Source: Gracilaria domingensis (lineage: Eukaryota; Rhodophyta; Florideophyceae; Gracilariales; Gracilariaceae). From it: a DNA stretch of 27,253 bases. The notes below the pieces were generated by a model. It was not told the origin of the DNA. It saw only the letters and a program-made list of their open reading frames with translations, and did no database searches. The stretch is taken from the NCBI GenBank assembly GCA_022539475.1, contig VCMS01000463.1:1-27253 (forward strand), in the 5' to 3' direction. Shown here piece after piece: positions 1 to 8,319 of the stretch (position 1 is the stretch's first letter; every line of letters starts with the position of its first letter). A program made the position numbers and the translations under genes.

Positions 1-2
1 CC

Positions 3-2435
3 AAAAATTTCGTTTCATTACCCTGTTTATCTCCACAACATGGGTATACGCCGAGAAAGCGAAATAGTACGCAGCGGAACAAGAGTGGACAGAAGAAGAG
101 AAGAGCATCGGATGATACGAATCAGGCTACAAGCACCGCACTTCCTAAACGGAAGTCGTCCTCGACGAAGGAGAGAGTCAGTGGGCGTCCTTCTACAGGA
201 CTCTCTCGCCCATCTCGCAGCGGAGCGTCTTCCGGGATTGCGTCAAGAATTCGTGGATCAGCGAACGATGTCGTGCCGTCAACTGCCGATAATGCAAATC
301 GTGCATCTGTCTCTGCTCCTCAAGAAGATGAGGTAACTCGGCCCAGCGGGTCAGGACAGGAGGGCATGACAACTGGAACCGAAGAGGTTCGTATGACACC
401 AAAACCTTCATGTCCCCGGCCGATATCGAAGACCGGAGCTACTGGGGCGCGGGTTACGCCGCCCAGTGGATCTGGACAACAAGGGACAATGACGAGAAGT
501 CGTGAGAGCCCTAGTATATTAAGATCGTCACGTCCATCCCTGTCTTCTAGAACTGGGGCCGCTATGAATCGTATCATGCCTCGCAATGGGTCCGGACAAG
601 GGAGAAAGACAATAAGAAATCGAGAGACAACTGATAGACGAGTTACTTTTCGACCTTCCCCTCTTTCCAGAACGGGGGCCGTTGCAGCTCGTACGAGGCC
701 CAATTCATCTGATATACCATGCCATGGAGGAGGACAGACACGGGAGTTGGAGCTCGGAGCCGTGCCAAGGGTGGACACAGAACGCCTGCAGCCTCTCGTG
801 TCTAAGGCTATGGCACATGAGGATAGTTCCGATAACGAAATAACACCGAATCCTGCGGCATTACCGGGGCCTGTCGCCGAAGAAGCTAGGGAAATAACGG
901 AAGATATCCAAACTGGTGTGAATTCAAGCTCTATGAACAGACCTGATCTTTTAAATGAACTGAATTGCTTGAAAGAAAAGGTTAAGACGCTACAAGAGGA
1001 CTTGATGGTTCGGGGAATTCTAGTGAAGGTCGCCCAAGAGCAGAGTACGGCTTTGAAAAAGAGGCTTGAAGAGAAGGATCTAGTCATTGAAGGGCTAAGA
1101 GGGGCACTGAAACAGGAGGGAGATAGGAGTACACGTGCTGGTGAACCTGGGCAGACAGGTCGAAAGAAGCATAAAATTGAGGTGTGCGACGAGTTTCGAG
1201 GGGTTGCTCGAGCAGTGTATCACAACATGCTGACGTGGGCAAGGAGAGAAACAAGTGAGCTATGGCTCGAAGGTGAGTCGCTCACCCGAAATTGGGGTAA
1301 CCGTGCCGAGAAGGTGGAAGACGCAACTGAGAGTGGGGAAGGGCTTATTGAGCCGGAGGAAGGTGGTTCATACATGGTTCCTAAAAACCCCGTGGAGCTC
1401 TTGGGCAGTTTTGGCATGTTCACACCGTCGGTAGAGGGGGGGCCAGATGCTTTGCTGAAGAAAATGGTTGAAAGCGAGTTGAAGGAGTTGAGCTGGGAAG
1501 GTATTAGAAAAGCATCTCTTACCGACAGGTGTATACTGGAACTTTGTGCAGATATGTGCCTTAGGCAGAGAATGCGGCAGACCATGAGTGACGTCGTGGG
1601 CGTTCGTAAGAGAAATACGAGGGATAAACTATTTCTGCTCCTGGGGTACGATCTGATTTGGAGAAGAACAAAGCTGGTAGAAGAGAATGCTGACGAACTC
1701 ACAATGCAGTTGAAGGAAGCGCAGGAGAACATACTGCGTCTTGACGAAAATGGTGTACCGAACACTTCATGGTGGAGAAAAGCCCCATTTGTTCGTCTAA
1801 AGTACTCCAATGCGGACAATGTCGAGGATATGCCGACGGAAGATCAAGACTTGTTCTTCCGAAACCGTGTCGGGGTACAAGTGCTGAAGGAGTTTATTGG
1901 GTATGATGTGGAAGACAAGGATACGGGCACCTTTTTAGATGGCACAATACTGTTGCTCGCACGTTTGGACGCTTGGGTGTTGACGGTTGTGAGCCTTCTA
2001 AGTACGGATGTGTCAAGGGGTGGCCAGAGACAGAAACTGTTTACAAAGAAGTTTGCCGAACTGCTACCTCTGTGTTTAAAGAATGTTCTGGGGGATGTTA
2101 GGCAACGTGTCTTGAGGACCAATTCCAGCGAGTTTCATAATTTTGGAACGACAACGGAAGATTGGACTAAGGTTCTTGGTAATGACATGAGAGAGGCTAC
2201 ATTTGGATATCGAATGCCGTCGAACGGAAGACTTTACCTCACTGTGAAAGAACAATTTTTTATTGACAGTGTGAGCCGAAGATTGGGGTCTATTAGCGAT
2301 TGCTTCGTTGGTGAATGCGAGGAAGGGGATATGGAGTTCAAGGAAATGGACATGAACGATTTCGGAAGTAACACAGGATCACAAGAAAAGGCACCACAAG
2401 GTGAACATGTAGAGGATGGAGCCCTTAATGTTTAA
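3..2435 (+). CDS. Unknown coiled-coil protein of a two-gene DNA transposon (5' partial)
   Basis: The frame is open from the window edge to the TAA at 2433-2435, about 810 codons. No in-frame ATG occurs until about position 364, so the true start probably lies upstream of the window or in an earlier exon. The N-terminal third is rich in Ser, Thr, Arg and Pro, with a basic KKRR patch near position 95 that could be a nuclear signal. It also holds three imperfect repeats of about 40 residues, each with a (S/N)GSGQ core and an RTGA or KTGA motif. A Leu/Glu/Lys-rich coiled coil follows (about 940-1110), then a helical C-terminal region containing a GVPNTSWWRKAP stretch. I recognise no known domain. 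It converges with the transposase gene and overlaps it by 4 bp, so it is probably the accessory (DNA-binding or regulatory) protein of the same transposon. That role is inferred from position only. Confidence 0.7.
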   Translation, partial: KNFVSLPCLSPQHGYTPRKRNSTQRNKSGQKKRRASDDTNQATSTALPKRKSSSTKERVSGRPSTGLSRPSRSGASSGIASRIRGSANDVVPSTADNANRASVSAPQEDEVTRPSGSGQEGMTTGTEEVRMTPKPSCPRPISKTGATGARVTPPSGSGQQGTMTRSRESPSILRSSRPSLSSRTGAAMNRIMPRNGSGQGRKTIRNRETTDRRVTFRPSPLSRTGAVAARTRPNSSDIPCHGGGQTRELELGAVPRVDTERLQPLVSKAMAHEDSSDNEITPNPAALPGPVAEEAREITEDIQTGVNSSSMNRPDLLNELNCLKEKVKTLQEDLMVRGILVKVAQEQSTALKKRLEEKDLVIEGLRGALKQEGDRSTRAGEPGQTGRKKHKIEVCDEFRGVARAVYHNMLTWARRETSELWLEGESLTRNWGNRAEKVEDATESGEGLIEPEEGGSYMVPKNPVELLGSFGMFTPSVEGGPDALLKKMVESELKELSWEGIRKASLTDRCILELCADMCLRQRMRQTMSDVVGVRKRNTRDKLFLLLGYDLIWRRTKLVEENADELTMQLKEAQENILRLDENGVPNTSWWRKAPFVRLKYSNADNVEDMPTEDQDLFFRNRVGVQVLKEFIGYDVEDKDTGTFLDGTILLLARLDAWVLTVVSLLSTDVSRGGQRQKLFTKKFAELLPLCLKNVLGDVRQRVLRTNSSEFHNFGTTTEDWTKVLGNDMREATFGYRMPSNGRLYLTVKEQFFIDSVSRRLGSISDCFVGECEEGDMEFKEMDMNDFGSNTGSQEKAPQGEHVEDGALNV

Positions 2436-5400
2436 GGCTGTACAAGATCAACGTGCTCAGTTGGTCCTTCATCTGAATCATGATAGAATCGATTGATGTA
2501 GAATCGGTGTTGAAACCATTGAAGTGGAGGACAAAAAGGTGGAGCAGGGTAGTTTGATCGAACAACATGGACAGTTCCCTGTAGTGCAGAAGCCGGAACC
2601 ATCCCGTACCAAGGAGTTAACTCTACGATAGTCTCCGCTTTGGAATGACGAGGGAACGGAAGAGTGTGGTTCTTTTCATCGTTTGTAGCCCACCGTAAAG
2701 ATATGCATTTCAATATGTGGTCGATGTTTGTTGCGGGGGGTAAAACCTCGAAATACCGGACGAATGCCACCTCTGGTGCGGTAAGTGCAGAATCAAGGAG
2801 AGATATTCGAATCAGAGCGACTACCTGGGCAACCCAAGTCTCTGAATCTTCTCCGCTTACCAATACAGTGGAAAACTTTGGCTTTCTACTGGGACCAAAT
2901 GCTGGAGAAGCGAAGACACGTTGGATGATGGGGTATTTGGGTCGTCCCAGCTTAAGTGCCTTAGAAGACGAATCGAAGTGTTCAAGAGTCGGAACGAAAC
3001 CGCCTTTCACGAGGGCCGAATTCACCAGAGTTATCCTTGTCTTTTCTGGGAAGTATGTAATAGAGTGCTCATCCAGTGTTTCTTTCACGAGACTGAGGAA
3101 AGGAGGAAGGGCCTGTTCACCAATTTGATCAAGAATCGACCTTGTGTCCGTACTTGAGAACATCTCTCTAACAGCAGTCCATGTTTTTGAACTGGACATA
3201 CTTGAAACACAATGTTGAAGAGCTCGTAAAGTGAAAGAACGCCCTCTCATTGCAAACCGAGGAAGCTGTGTGGAAGTTCCTGGTAAACCTGGATTACGCT
3301 GGTAAGGAGTATTGCCATTCCATTGCTTTCTAACATGTCCGTGCTCAATGGAGCGAATAGTCTCCTCCACAGCCGTTGCTGTTCTTCTGGACGTCTTTTT
3401 GTAGTGTCTCTTAAATAGCAGGTGTGCATGTTCGTATATGCCTGCGTCGTAGTACTTGATACTTCCCAGACGGCGAATATCGTCCACGAGATGATCGAGA
3501 AGATGAAACTTCAGAGTTCCCAGTCTGGAGGGATGAAAATCCGCCAGAGTCTTTGTTGCGGAACGCTTGAAGGCTTCAATCTCCGAACTAAGACACAGGA
3601 GAGAGCTTTCAGTCCAATACGGGTCACGATTGTATCTGAATAAGGTCGAAAGCAAGTCCGAGTACTGAGAGAAAACGGTTGTGATTGGGGCAACGTCCTG
3701 TTCTCCACAGCATATGTCAAAGAATGCTCCTATGAAGGGAAAGACCATGTCAAGTGCTTTGTAGTTTTTGGCCTCCAGCATTCCACGGAGACCGTCTTTC
3801 GTGAAGATACCATTCAAAGATTTGCCTTTCTCCTGCGTGGAGAAATCGATATGTAAACCTTTGGCAGGAGAATCGCGTTCTATGGCAGCTAGAATTGCGT
3901 TTGCATGGTTGAGGAGTTGGGTGCGTATCGTTCGAAATGAACGCGATGCAGATGTTCCTATTGTGGTGCACAGGGTGTCTGACTGCAGTCTCTCGATTGT
4001 GGCCGTTTTTATCAACTTTGAGATGCCGAGATGCAAGTTGTGTAATGGTTCGAATGAGAACAGACTGTATGGAGACAATCCCGGGATCATTCCAAGGCTT
4101 ACGGAAGTTTCGAGGAACGAAGGAATGAGAGATATGGAATTTGAACGCATCAGAGTATCCGCTTGAGATCTCCTCTCCCTCGCACGACGTGGACGTCTTT
4201 CCGCCTCGTCTTTTTGTGCATGTTGCAAGATAGCTGTGTATGTCTTTCGGATGCTTTTCGTGTGCTTTTGAGAACGTCCGTTGAATGAGGTGGGAATAGG
4301 ACTGCATAAAGATGAGCGAGGGGCTTTGCATCTATGACACGGGCTTTCCGTTTTGGTCCCATGAAGAATAGACAGAATGTCCTTAGCCTCAGGAATATCC
4401 GCACAATAACTTGCAAGCAGAGGATGGCACACTCGACTTAGTTTGTCTTCGCCGATGAACTGAAAACCTTTCTGCGTGAGATTTAGAATGGGCTCCAGGA
4501 CTTGACGAAGAGATTCTTGAAGGATTTGCATCCTGGACTCGCGTAGAGACTTGCTAGAAACAAATGGCATTGCGTCTGCTTCAGATGCGGAAACCTCGAT
4601 CAGTGTGGTAGGGAAGTATGCCACTACTGTGAGGTCATCACGGATACACTTACGGCGAAGCTCGTCGGAGAAGTTGAGAAATATGAGGTGAAGAGGATAG
4701 GCGGTAACCGATGTTTGCTTTAGAGTTGTTGAAGACTTATCGGTGTATACCTGCAGAAGACCTACGAAAGATTCACTGTAACTTATTTCTTGGGAGTACC
4801 ACACTATTCTACTATCCAAAGAGCCCATGACCATTTCCTTAAGTTTTGAGGTGGCGTCTCTTGCGAGAGAGCCGGACATGGGGTGAGATATTTTCGTGGA
4901 GTGGGTCTGAGGTATAGGGTGGAAGAATGTGTTTTCGTTGTTAGCCAACTGGAGCTGTTTCACAAGTGTCTGAACGGGGTCTCTCGTGTAGAGGGTGGCG
5001 CTGAACTTACATCCTTCTGGCGAGACAGTTCTGCGATTGAAACCGTCCTTTGAGGCGTATCGTTCGAAAATGGCGTTCTTCAGTTCTGTACAGCGCTTGG
5101 AACTTGTTATGGTCTCGTTGAATCGCTTTTGCGAGAATCGCGGGTCCCGAAGTAGCCCAATTAGCTCGTCCGCCTCACGATGACCAAGGTTGGAAGCTAC
5201 TGAAGCCAGACAAACCGTGAGATAATCCATATGCAAATCACCAAGGGCCTCCTCAGAAGGCACTGGGCGGGAACTGCTTCCGTGTTCTCGCTCTAATGAC
5301 GCGGGACCCGGGGAAGGAGAAACACAATGCGAAGTGTCCGGAATGGGAGGGGCGCACGGAGTGGGGTCGACGATGTCCTCGGACACTGGAGGCTCGGGAA

Positions 5401-5695
5401 GGCGACAAGGGGCAGTGACCGTTTCGGAAGATGCGGGCGCGGGCGCGGAAAGCTTGAGACGCTTGCTTCTCCGAATGGGCCGGCTATTGTCGTCTTCCAG
5501 CGCTGCTTTCAGACGAAACGGGCAATGGTTGACATGCTGTTGAAGAGATAAGACTCCTCGGCGAGTAACGAAGGGGCACCCACGCTTCTTATGTGTACAG
5601 TAGTAGACCATGGGAAGAAGAAATGAACGAGAAACGACGACAAAGACTGCAAGGGAAGGGCGTCCGAAGGGAGAAGGAGGTCGAGCGACAGTCAA
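2432..5695 (-). CDS. CACTA/Plavaka-like DNA transposase, intact
   Basis: An uninterrupted frame of 1087 codons. The first ATG is at 5695. The second, Met29 at 5611, lies just before a C2HC finger (Cys33, Cys40, His54, Cys58) and could be the real start. A basic RRSKRLK patch near residue 75 may be a nuclear signal. The core resembles Tnp2/Plavaka-type transposases in three places: a GTKTESPCHRCK motif near residues 446-457, an EPLHNLHLGISK motif near 549-560, and a FHLLDHLVDDIRRLG...KYYDAGIYEHAH region in the last third. Such enzymes cut at transposon ends with a DDE-type active site; I could not assign the catalytic triad by eye. Two other copies lie in this window (13141-14574 and 25974-27253), which confirms a repeated mobile gene. 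The intact frame and a near-identical copy suggest recent activity. The superfamily is less certain than the call of transposase. Confidence 0.8.
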   Translation of the reverse strand: MTVARPPSPFGRPSLAVFVVVSRSFLLPMVYYCTHKKRGCPFVTRRGVLSLQQHVNHCPFRLKAALEDDNSRPIRRSKRLKLSAPAPASSETVTAPCRLPEPPVSEDIVDPTPCAPPIPDTSHCVSPSPGPASLEREHGSSSRPVPSEEALGDLHMDYLTVCLASVASNLGHREADELIGLLRDPRFSQKRFNETITSSKRCTELKNAIFERYASKDGFNRRTVSPEGCKFSATLYTRDPVQTLVKQLQLANNENTFFHPIPQTHSTKISHPMSGSLARDATSKLKEMVMGSLDSRIVWYSQEISYSESFVGLLQVYTDKSSTTLKQTSVTAYPLHLIFLNFSDELRRKCIRDDLTVVAYFPTTLIEVSASEADAMPFVSSKSLRESRMQILQESLRQVLEPILNLTQKGFQFIGEDKLSRVCHPLLASYCADIPEAKDILSILHGTKTESPCHRCKAPRSSLCSPIPTSFNGRSQKHTKSIRKTYTAILQHAQKDEAERRPRRARERRSQADTLMRSNSISLIPSFLETSVSLGMIPGLSPYSLFSFEPLHNLHLGISKLIKTATIERLQSDTLCTTIGTSASRSFRTIRTQLLNHANAILAAIERDSPAKGLHIDFSTQEKGKSLNGIFTKDGLRGMLEAKNYKALDMVFPFIGAFFDICCGEQDVAPITTVFSQYSDLLSTLFRYNRDPYWTESSLLCLSSEIEAFKRSATKTLADFHPSRLGTLKFHLLDHLVDDIRRLGSIKYYDAGIYEHAHLLFKRHYKKTSRRTATAVEETIRSIEHGHVRKQWNGNTPYQRNPGLPGTSTQLPRFAMRGRSFTLRALQHCVSSMSSSKTWTAVREMFSSTDTRSILDQIGEQALPPFLSLVKETLDEHSITYFPEKTRITLVNSALVKGGFVPTLEHFDSSSKALKLGRPKYPIIQRVFASPAFGPSRKPKFSTVLVSGEDSETWVAQVVALIRISLLDSALTAPEVAFVRYFEVLPPATNIDHILKCISLRWATNDEKNHTLPFPRHSKAETIVELTPWYGMVPASALQGTVHVVRSNYPAPPFCPPLQWFQHRFYINRFYHDSDEGPTEHVDLVQP

Positions 5696-6300
5696 TATCG
5701 ACGTGTTGCTCAGAACGGAGAATATATTTTGAGTTTAAATCACGTGCTTTCGTTCAAAAAGGAACGTAGGTACACGTCGACCTCAACACAAGGGTGTACT
5801 TCTCGTATTATCTACCACTGGTTATAAACCTGTGGTTTCCCAACGTTGTACGCTGTACACTTGTCCAATCTCGCACAGAAAAATAAATCTCTTCCCTCCG
5901 CCGCCGCCCCCGCCCGTCCGACGTCCGATCTTTTGTTACCGTCGTGATCCGTGCCATCCTCGCGTTCTACTCCGCTCCGTCGTACGTTTTTCCGCCCTCG
6001 CACTCGCTACGAAGTGCGAGGGCGGAAAAAGTACGACGGATTACGAAGTAGCGTGCTGAGAATGGATTCCATTAAGCGGACATGAAGCGTACCTATTCTC
6101 TTTCTCCGCCCTCGTCGGACGCCTCCATAAAGCGGACAGCATCCGTATCTCACGGATGTATTCCGTGCAGTCTTTCCGTGCAGTCTTTTCGTACGTGCTT
6201 CCATTTCCTTCTACGTATCTTTGTTCTAAACTAACCAATCCTCACCACGTCTCTTCGCGCTCTGCGACATGTAAACGGCAGGAAAAAGGCTTTGGGTTAC
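5696..6300. other. Non-coding stretch right of the transposase, with an AT-rich segment and short repeats
   Basis: No convincing gene is present. The part next to the transposase start is AT-rich and probably holds its promoter. A near-palindromic 21-mer, CCACTGGTTATAAACCTGTGG, lies at about 5816-5836 and could be part of a transposon end, but no matching end is visible at the left because the window starts inside the element. A tandem TCCGTGCAGTCTT repeat lies at about 6164-6190. Confidence 0.4.
5976..6040. repeat. Inverted repeat, 28-bp arms
   Basis: The arms at 5976-6004 and 6013-6040 are complementary over 28 pairs with one unpaired G, around an 8-nt loop. The core reads TTTTTCCGCCCTCGCACT in the left arm. 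There is no U-tract or other sign of a bacterial-type terminator. It may be a miniature foldback insertion or the edge of a mobile element. Confidence 0.8.
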
Positions 6301-6364
6301 TTTTGCGAGTTACTAGGTCCCTCGACTTTTCTAGCGCAACGTTTCTGTTTTGCTCTTATCAATG

Positions 6365-6440
6365 GTACGTTCTATCGCATTTCAACTGTATCCAACGGAG
6401 CATTGACTAACTTATGGATACTTTCTGCTTGCGTATACAG
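6365..6440 (+). other. Intron-like cassette, repeat copy 1
   Basis: 76 nt from GTACGT to TATACAG, with a TGACTAAC branch-point match about 30 nt before the acceptor. Together these are strong spliceosomal signals. The same 76-nt cassette recurs in the other two copies, with all signals kept. Confidence 0.55.
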
Positions 6441-6739
6441 GAAAACGACCAATTTCATTTCGTCTCTCAAGATCGATCTCTGGCTGTTCGGGATAGGCGA
6501 TTCTGGTACTTGGTTGGGACATAGGCTGCTCTCTCGTTTATCGCATCTTGCGGTATGTTTGCTGCTTGGGCATTCTTGGTGTCCTTGGTTGTGAGTTCTC
6601 GCTTCGACACCTTTTCGCGCTTTACGATGATGGTGGGCTGGTAATCTAACCGATCCCTTTCCTGCTTCTTCTTCCGTTTGCGAGTTACTAGGTCCCTCGA
6701 CTTTTCTAGCGCAACGTTTCTGTTTTGCTCTTATCAATG

Positions 6740-6815
6740 GTACGTTCTATCGCATTTCAACTGTATCCAACGGAGCATTGACTAACTTATGGATACTTTC
6801 TGCTTGCGTATACAG
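6740..6815 (+). other. Intron-like cassette, repeat copy 2
   Basis: Same length (76 nt) and same donor, branch-point and acceptor matches as copy 1. A second possible donor (GTATGT at 6553 in copy 1, 6927 in copy 2) followed by TCTAACC and a pyrimidine-rich run suggests a second intron per unit, ending near the next TTGCGAG. Confidence 0.5.
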
Positions 6816-7111
6816 GAAACGACCAATTTCATTTCGTCTCTCAAGATCGATCTCTGGCTGTTCGGGATAGGCGATTCTGGTACTTGGTTGGGACATAGGC
6901 TGCTCTTTCGTTTATCGCATCTTGAGGTATGTTTGCTGCATGGGCATTCTTGGTGTCCTTGGTTGTGAGTTCTCGCTTCGACACCTTTCGCGCTTTACGA
7001 TGATGGTGGGCTGGTAATCTAACCGATCCCTTTCCTTCTTCTTTTTCATTTTGCGAGTTACTAGGTCCCTCGACTTTTCTAGCGCAACGTTTCTGTTTTG
7101 CTTTATCAATG

Positions 7112-7187
7112 GTACGTTCCATCGCATTTCAAATGTATCCAACGGATCATTGACTAACTTATGGATACTTTCCGCTTGCGTATACAG
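7112..7187 (+). other. Intron-like cassette, repeat copy 3
   Basis: 76 nt, GTACGT to TATACAG, with TGACTAAC kept. The repeat ends one base after the acceptor, where the sequence changes to an unrelated TAAATGAC. Confidence 0.5.
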
Positions 7188-7242
7188 GTAAATGACTTTT
7201 GATGCGTACGTAGCTCACGAGTTGCAGGTGCAGGTTCCTCAA

Positions 7243-7383
7243 GTAGGGAACCATGCATCTGGGCATGGTTCCCTACATGACGAACGGAGAGGATGAGGCG
7301 CTTCGCGCCTCATCCTCTCGGAGTGCGTATTGTTCTACCGTTACCGCAATTGGTGCAGGTGCCCTCTGCGGCATCTGCCGCAG
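7243..7383. repeat. Three consecutive perfect hairpins
   Basis: Hairpin 1 is 7243-7276 (14-bp stem GTAGGGAACCATGC). Hairpin 2 is 7287-7319 (15-bp stem GAGAGGATGAGGCGC with a 3-nt loop). Hairpin 3 is 7366-7383 (8-bp stem CTGCGGCA with a 2-nt loop). The three stems have unrelated sequences. Nothing else identifies the region. Confidence 0.85.
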
Positions 7384-7638
7384 ATTGCGCCTACACCCGA
7401 TCCATCATGGGGAAATGGTACATGTAATATAGCGAAGTAGTGGTTAGCAAAAGCGGTCGATAGAAGAATAGATACGAATAAAACGGTATGATTTCATAAT
7501 GGGCATCATCTGTACTAGCACTAGTATTCCATGCGTTGCAGGGTATCATTCCGCAGAAGGTATCGTGTAATGTGCACCTTAATGGAAACTGAACCTGGAC
7601 TTCGCGAAATACAGTTCAGGTAGCCCTCGACTAAAGAA
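7384..7638. other. Non-coding stretch, nothing recognised
   Basis: No gene, repeat or RNA recognised. It runs up to the decayed 3' part of the gag-containing element. Confidence 0.4.
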
Positions 7639-8319
7639 CTAGCACGAGTGGAAAACCCACCAGTATTTACTGCACAGCGATTCTGGACGACCCAAGCAAT
7701 TATCTGCAAATTTTGAAATAATTGATCTCGATATTTTTTCAAAAAATTTACTGGACGACCCTTGCCATTTTCTGGACGACCCTCGCCAAAAACTAGCATC
7801 TGCAAGAGACAGACGGAGGATTTTCACCGGAGAGCGAGGCAACGACGCCTCGGGCGTCAACAGCCTCAACTCTGAGCACGCCTCTCCCGAAAGGGAGACT
7901 CCCTCGTTCAGTTTCCCTGAACTTCCGCGGCGGCTCGGCGGCTGCTCAGGTTCCTCGGCTACGAGTGCTTGGGCTCGTTGGCCGTGGGGTCCCGCGTTAG
8001 CGGTTTTGGGTTCGGCAACATGCCGAGGGTTTGGATGCACGGGTGGTGCCTGGACATTCCGCTGCGGCGGTGGTGCTGCGACAGCGTGAGAGAAGTCCGT
8101 CTTCGCACGCAAGTACGACGTCCTAGAGACGGTTCTCTTCTCCTCTGGAGTCAAGGCTTCATAGTTCACCGTAACCATGGATATATCCCTCATCGAGAGG
8201 AGGCACTGCGGCGAAATATGACAATGCGTGTAGCAATGGTGACAGATCGGCATTGCCATCCCCGAACGCCGGTTACTATTCCGAGCATCGGTGAACCCTA
8301 CCCTAGGGCGTGTGTCCTT
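7639..8319 (-). pseudogene. Zinc-knuckle C-terminal part of gag, after an in-frame stop
   Basis: Read in the same frame as the gag at 8320-10113, directly after its TAG stop. A perfect CX2CX4HX4C zinc knuckle (CHHCYTHCHISPQC) lies at 8203-8244. This is the usual nucleic-acid-binding motif of retroelement nucleocapsid. A hydrophilic, Pro-rich tail follows. From about 7805 downward the translation becomes unlike protein and contains three copies of CTGGACGACC (near 7683, 7753 and 7776), so the element is probably cut there. No protease, reverse transcriptase, RNase H or integrase follows. The segment is either the read-through extension of gag or the part cut off by a nonsense mutation. Confidence 0.7.

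Larger units (their letters stand above)
6304..7188. repeat. 375-bp unit repeated 2.4 times
   Basis: Copies start at 6304, 6679 and 7052, each with TGCGAGTTACTAGGTCCC. The first two are 375 and 373 bp; the third stops after 137 bp at TATACAGG. The copies differ by scattered substitutions and 1-nt indels (for example GAAAAC versus GAAAC at the exon-like start). A protein frame would therefore not be kept across copies, so translation looks unlikely now. Basic short frames on the minus strand exist but shift between copies. The repeat starts next to a possible splice acceptor (TTGCGAG/ACTAG). Confidence 0.9.

Noticed and set aside
320..1087. Long minus-strand open frame (255 codons) opposite the partner gene
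   Set aside because: Shadow of the plus-strand gene: the repeat-rich codon use there keeps the antisense frame open, and the plus frame is far longer.
4040..4065. tRNA-like GGTTCGAAT box
   Set aside because: No cloverleaf can be drawn around it, and it lies inside the transposase coding sequence.
3750..4331. 193-codon frame inside the transposase gene
   Set aside because: Lies in another frame of the intact transposase and recurs in copy 2 only because that copy is nearly identical.
5814..5838. CACTG-type transposon terminus
   Set aside because: The orientation is wrong for the right end of the element, and no matching left end is in the window, so it is mentioned only as a near-palindrome.
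5976..6040. Rho-independent terminator
   Set aside because: The window is eukaryotic, and the T-run lies inside the stem rather than after it.
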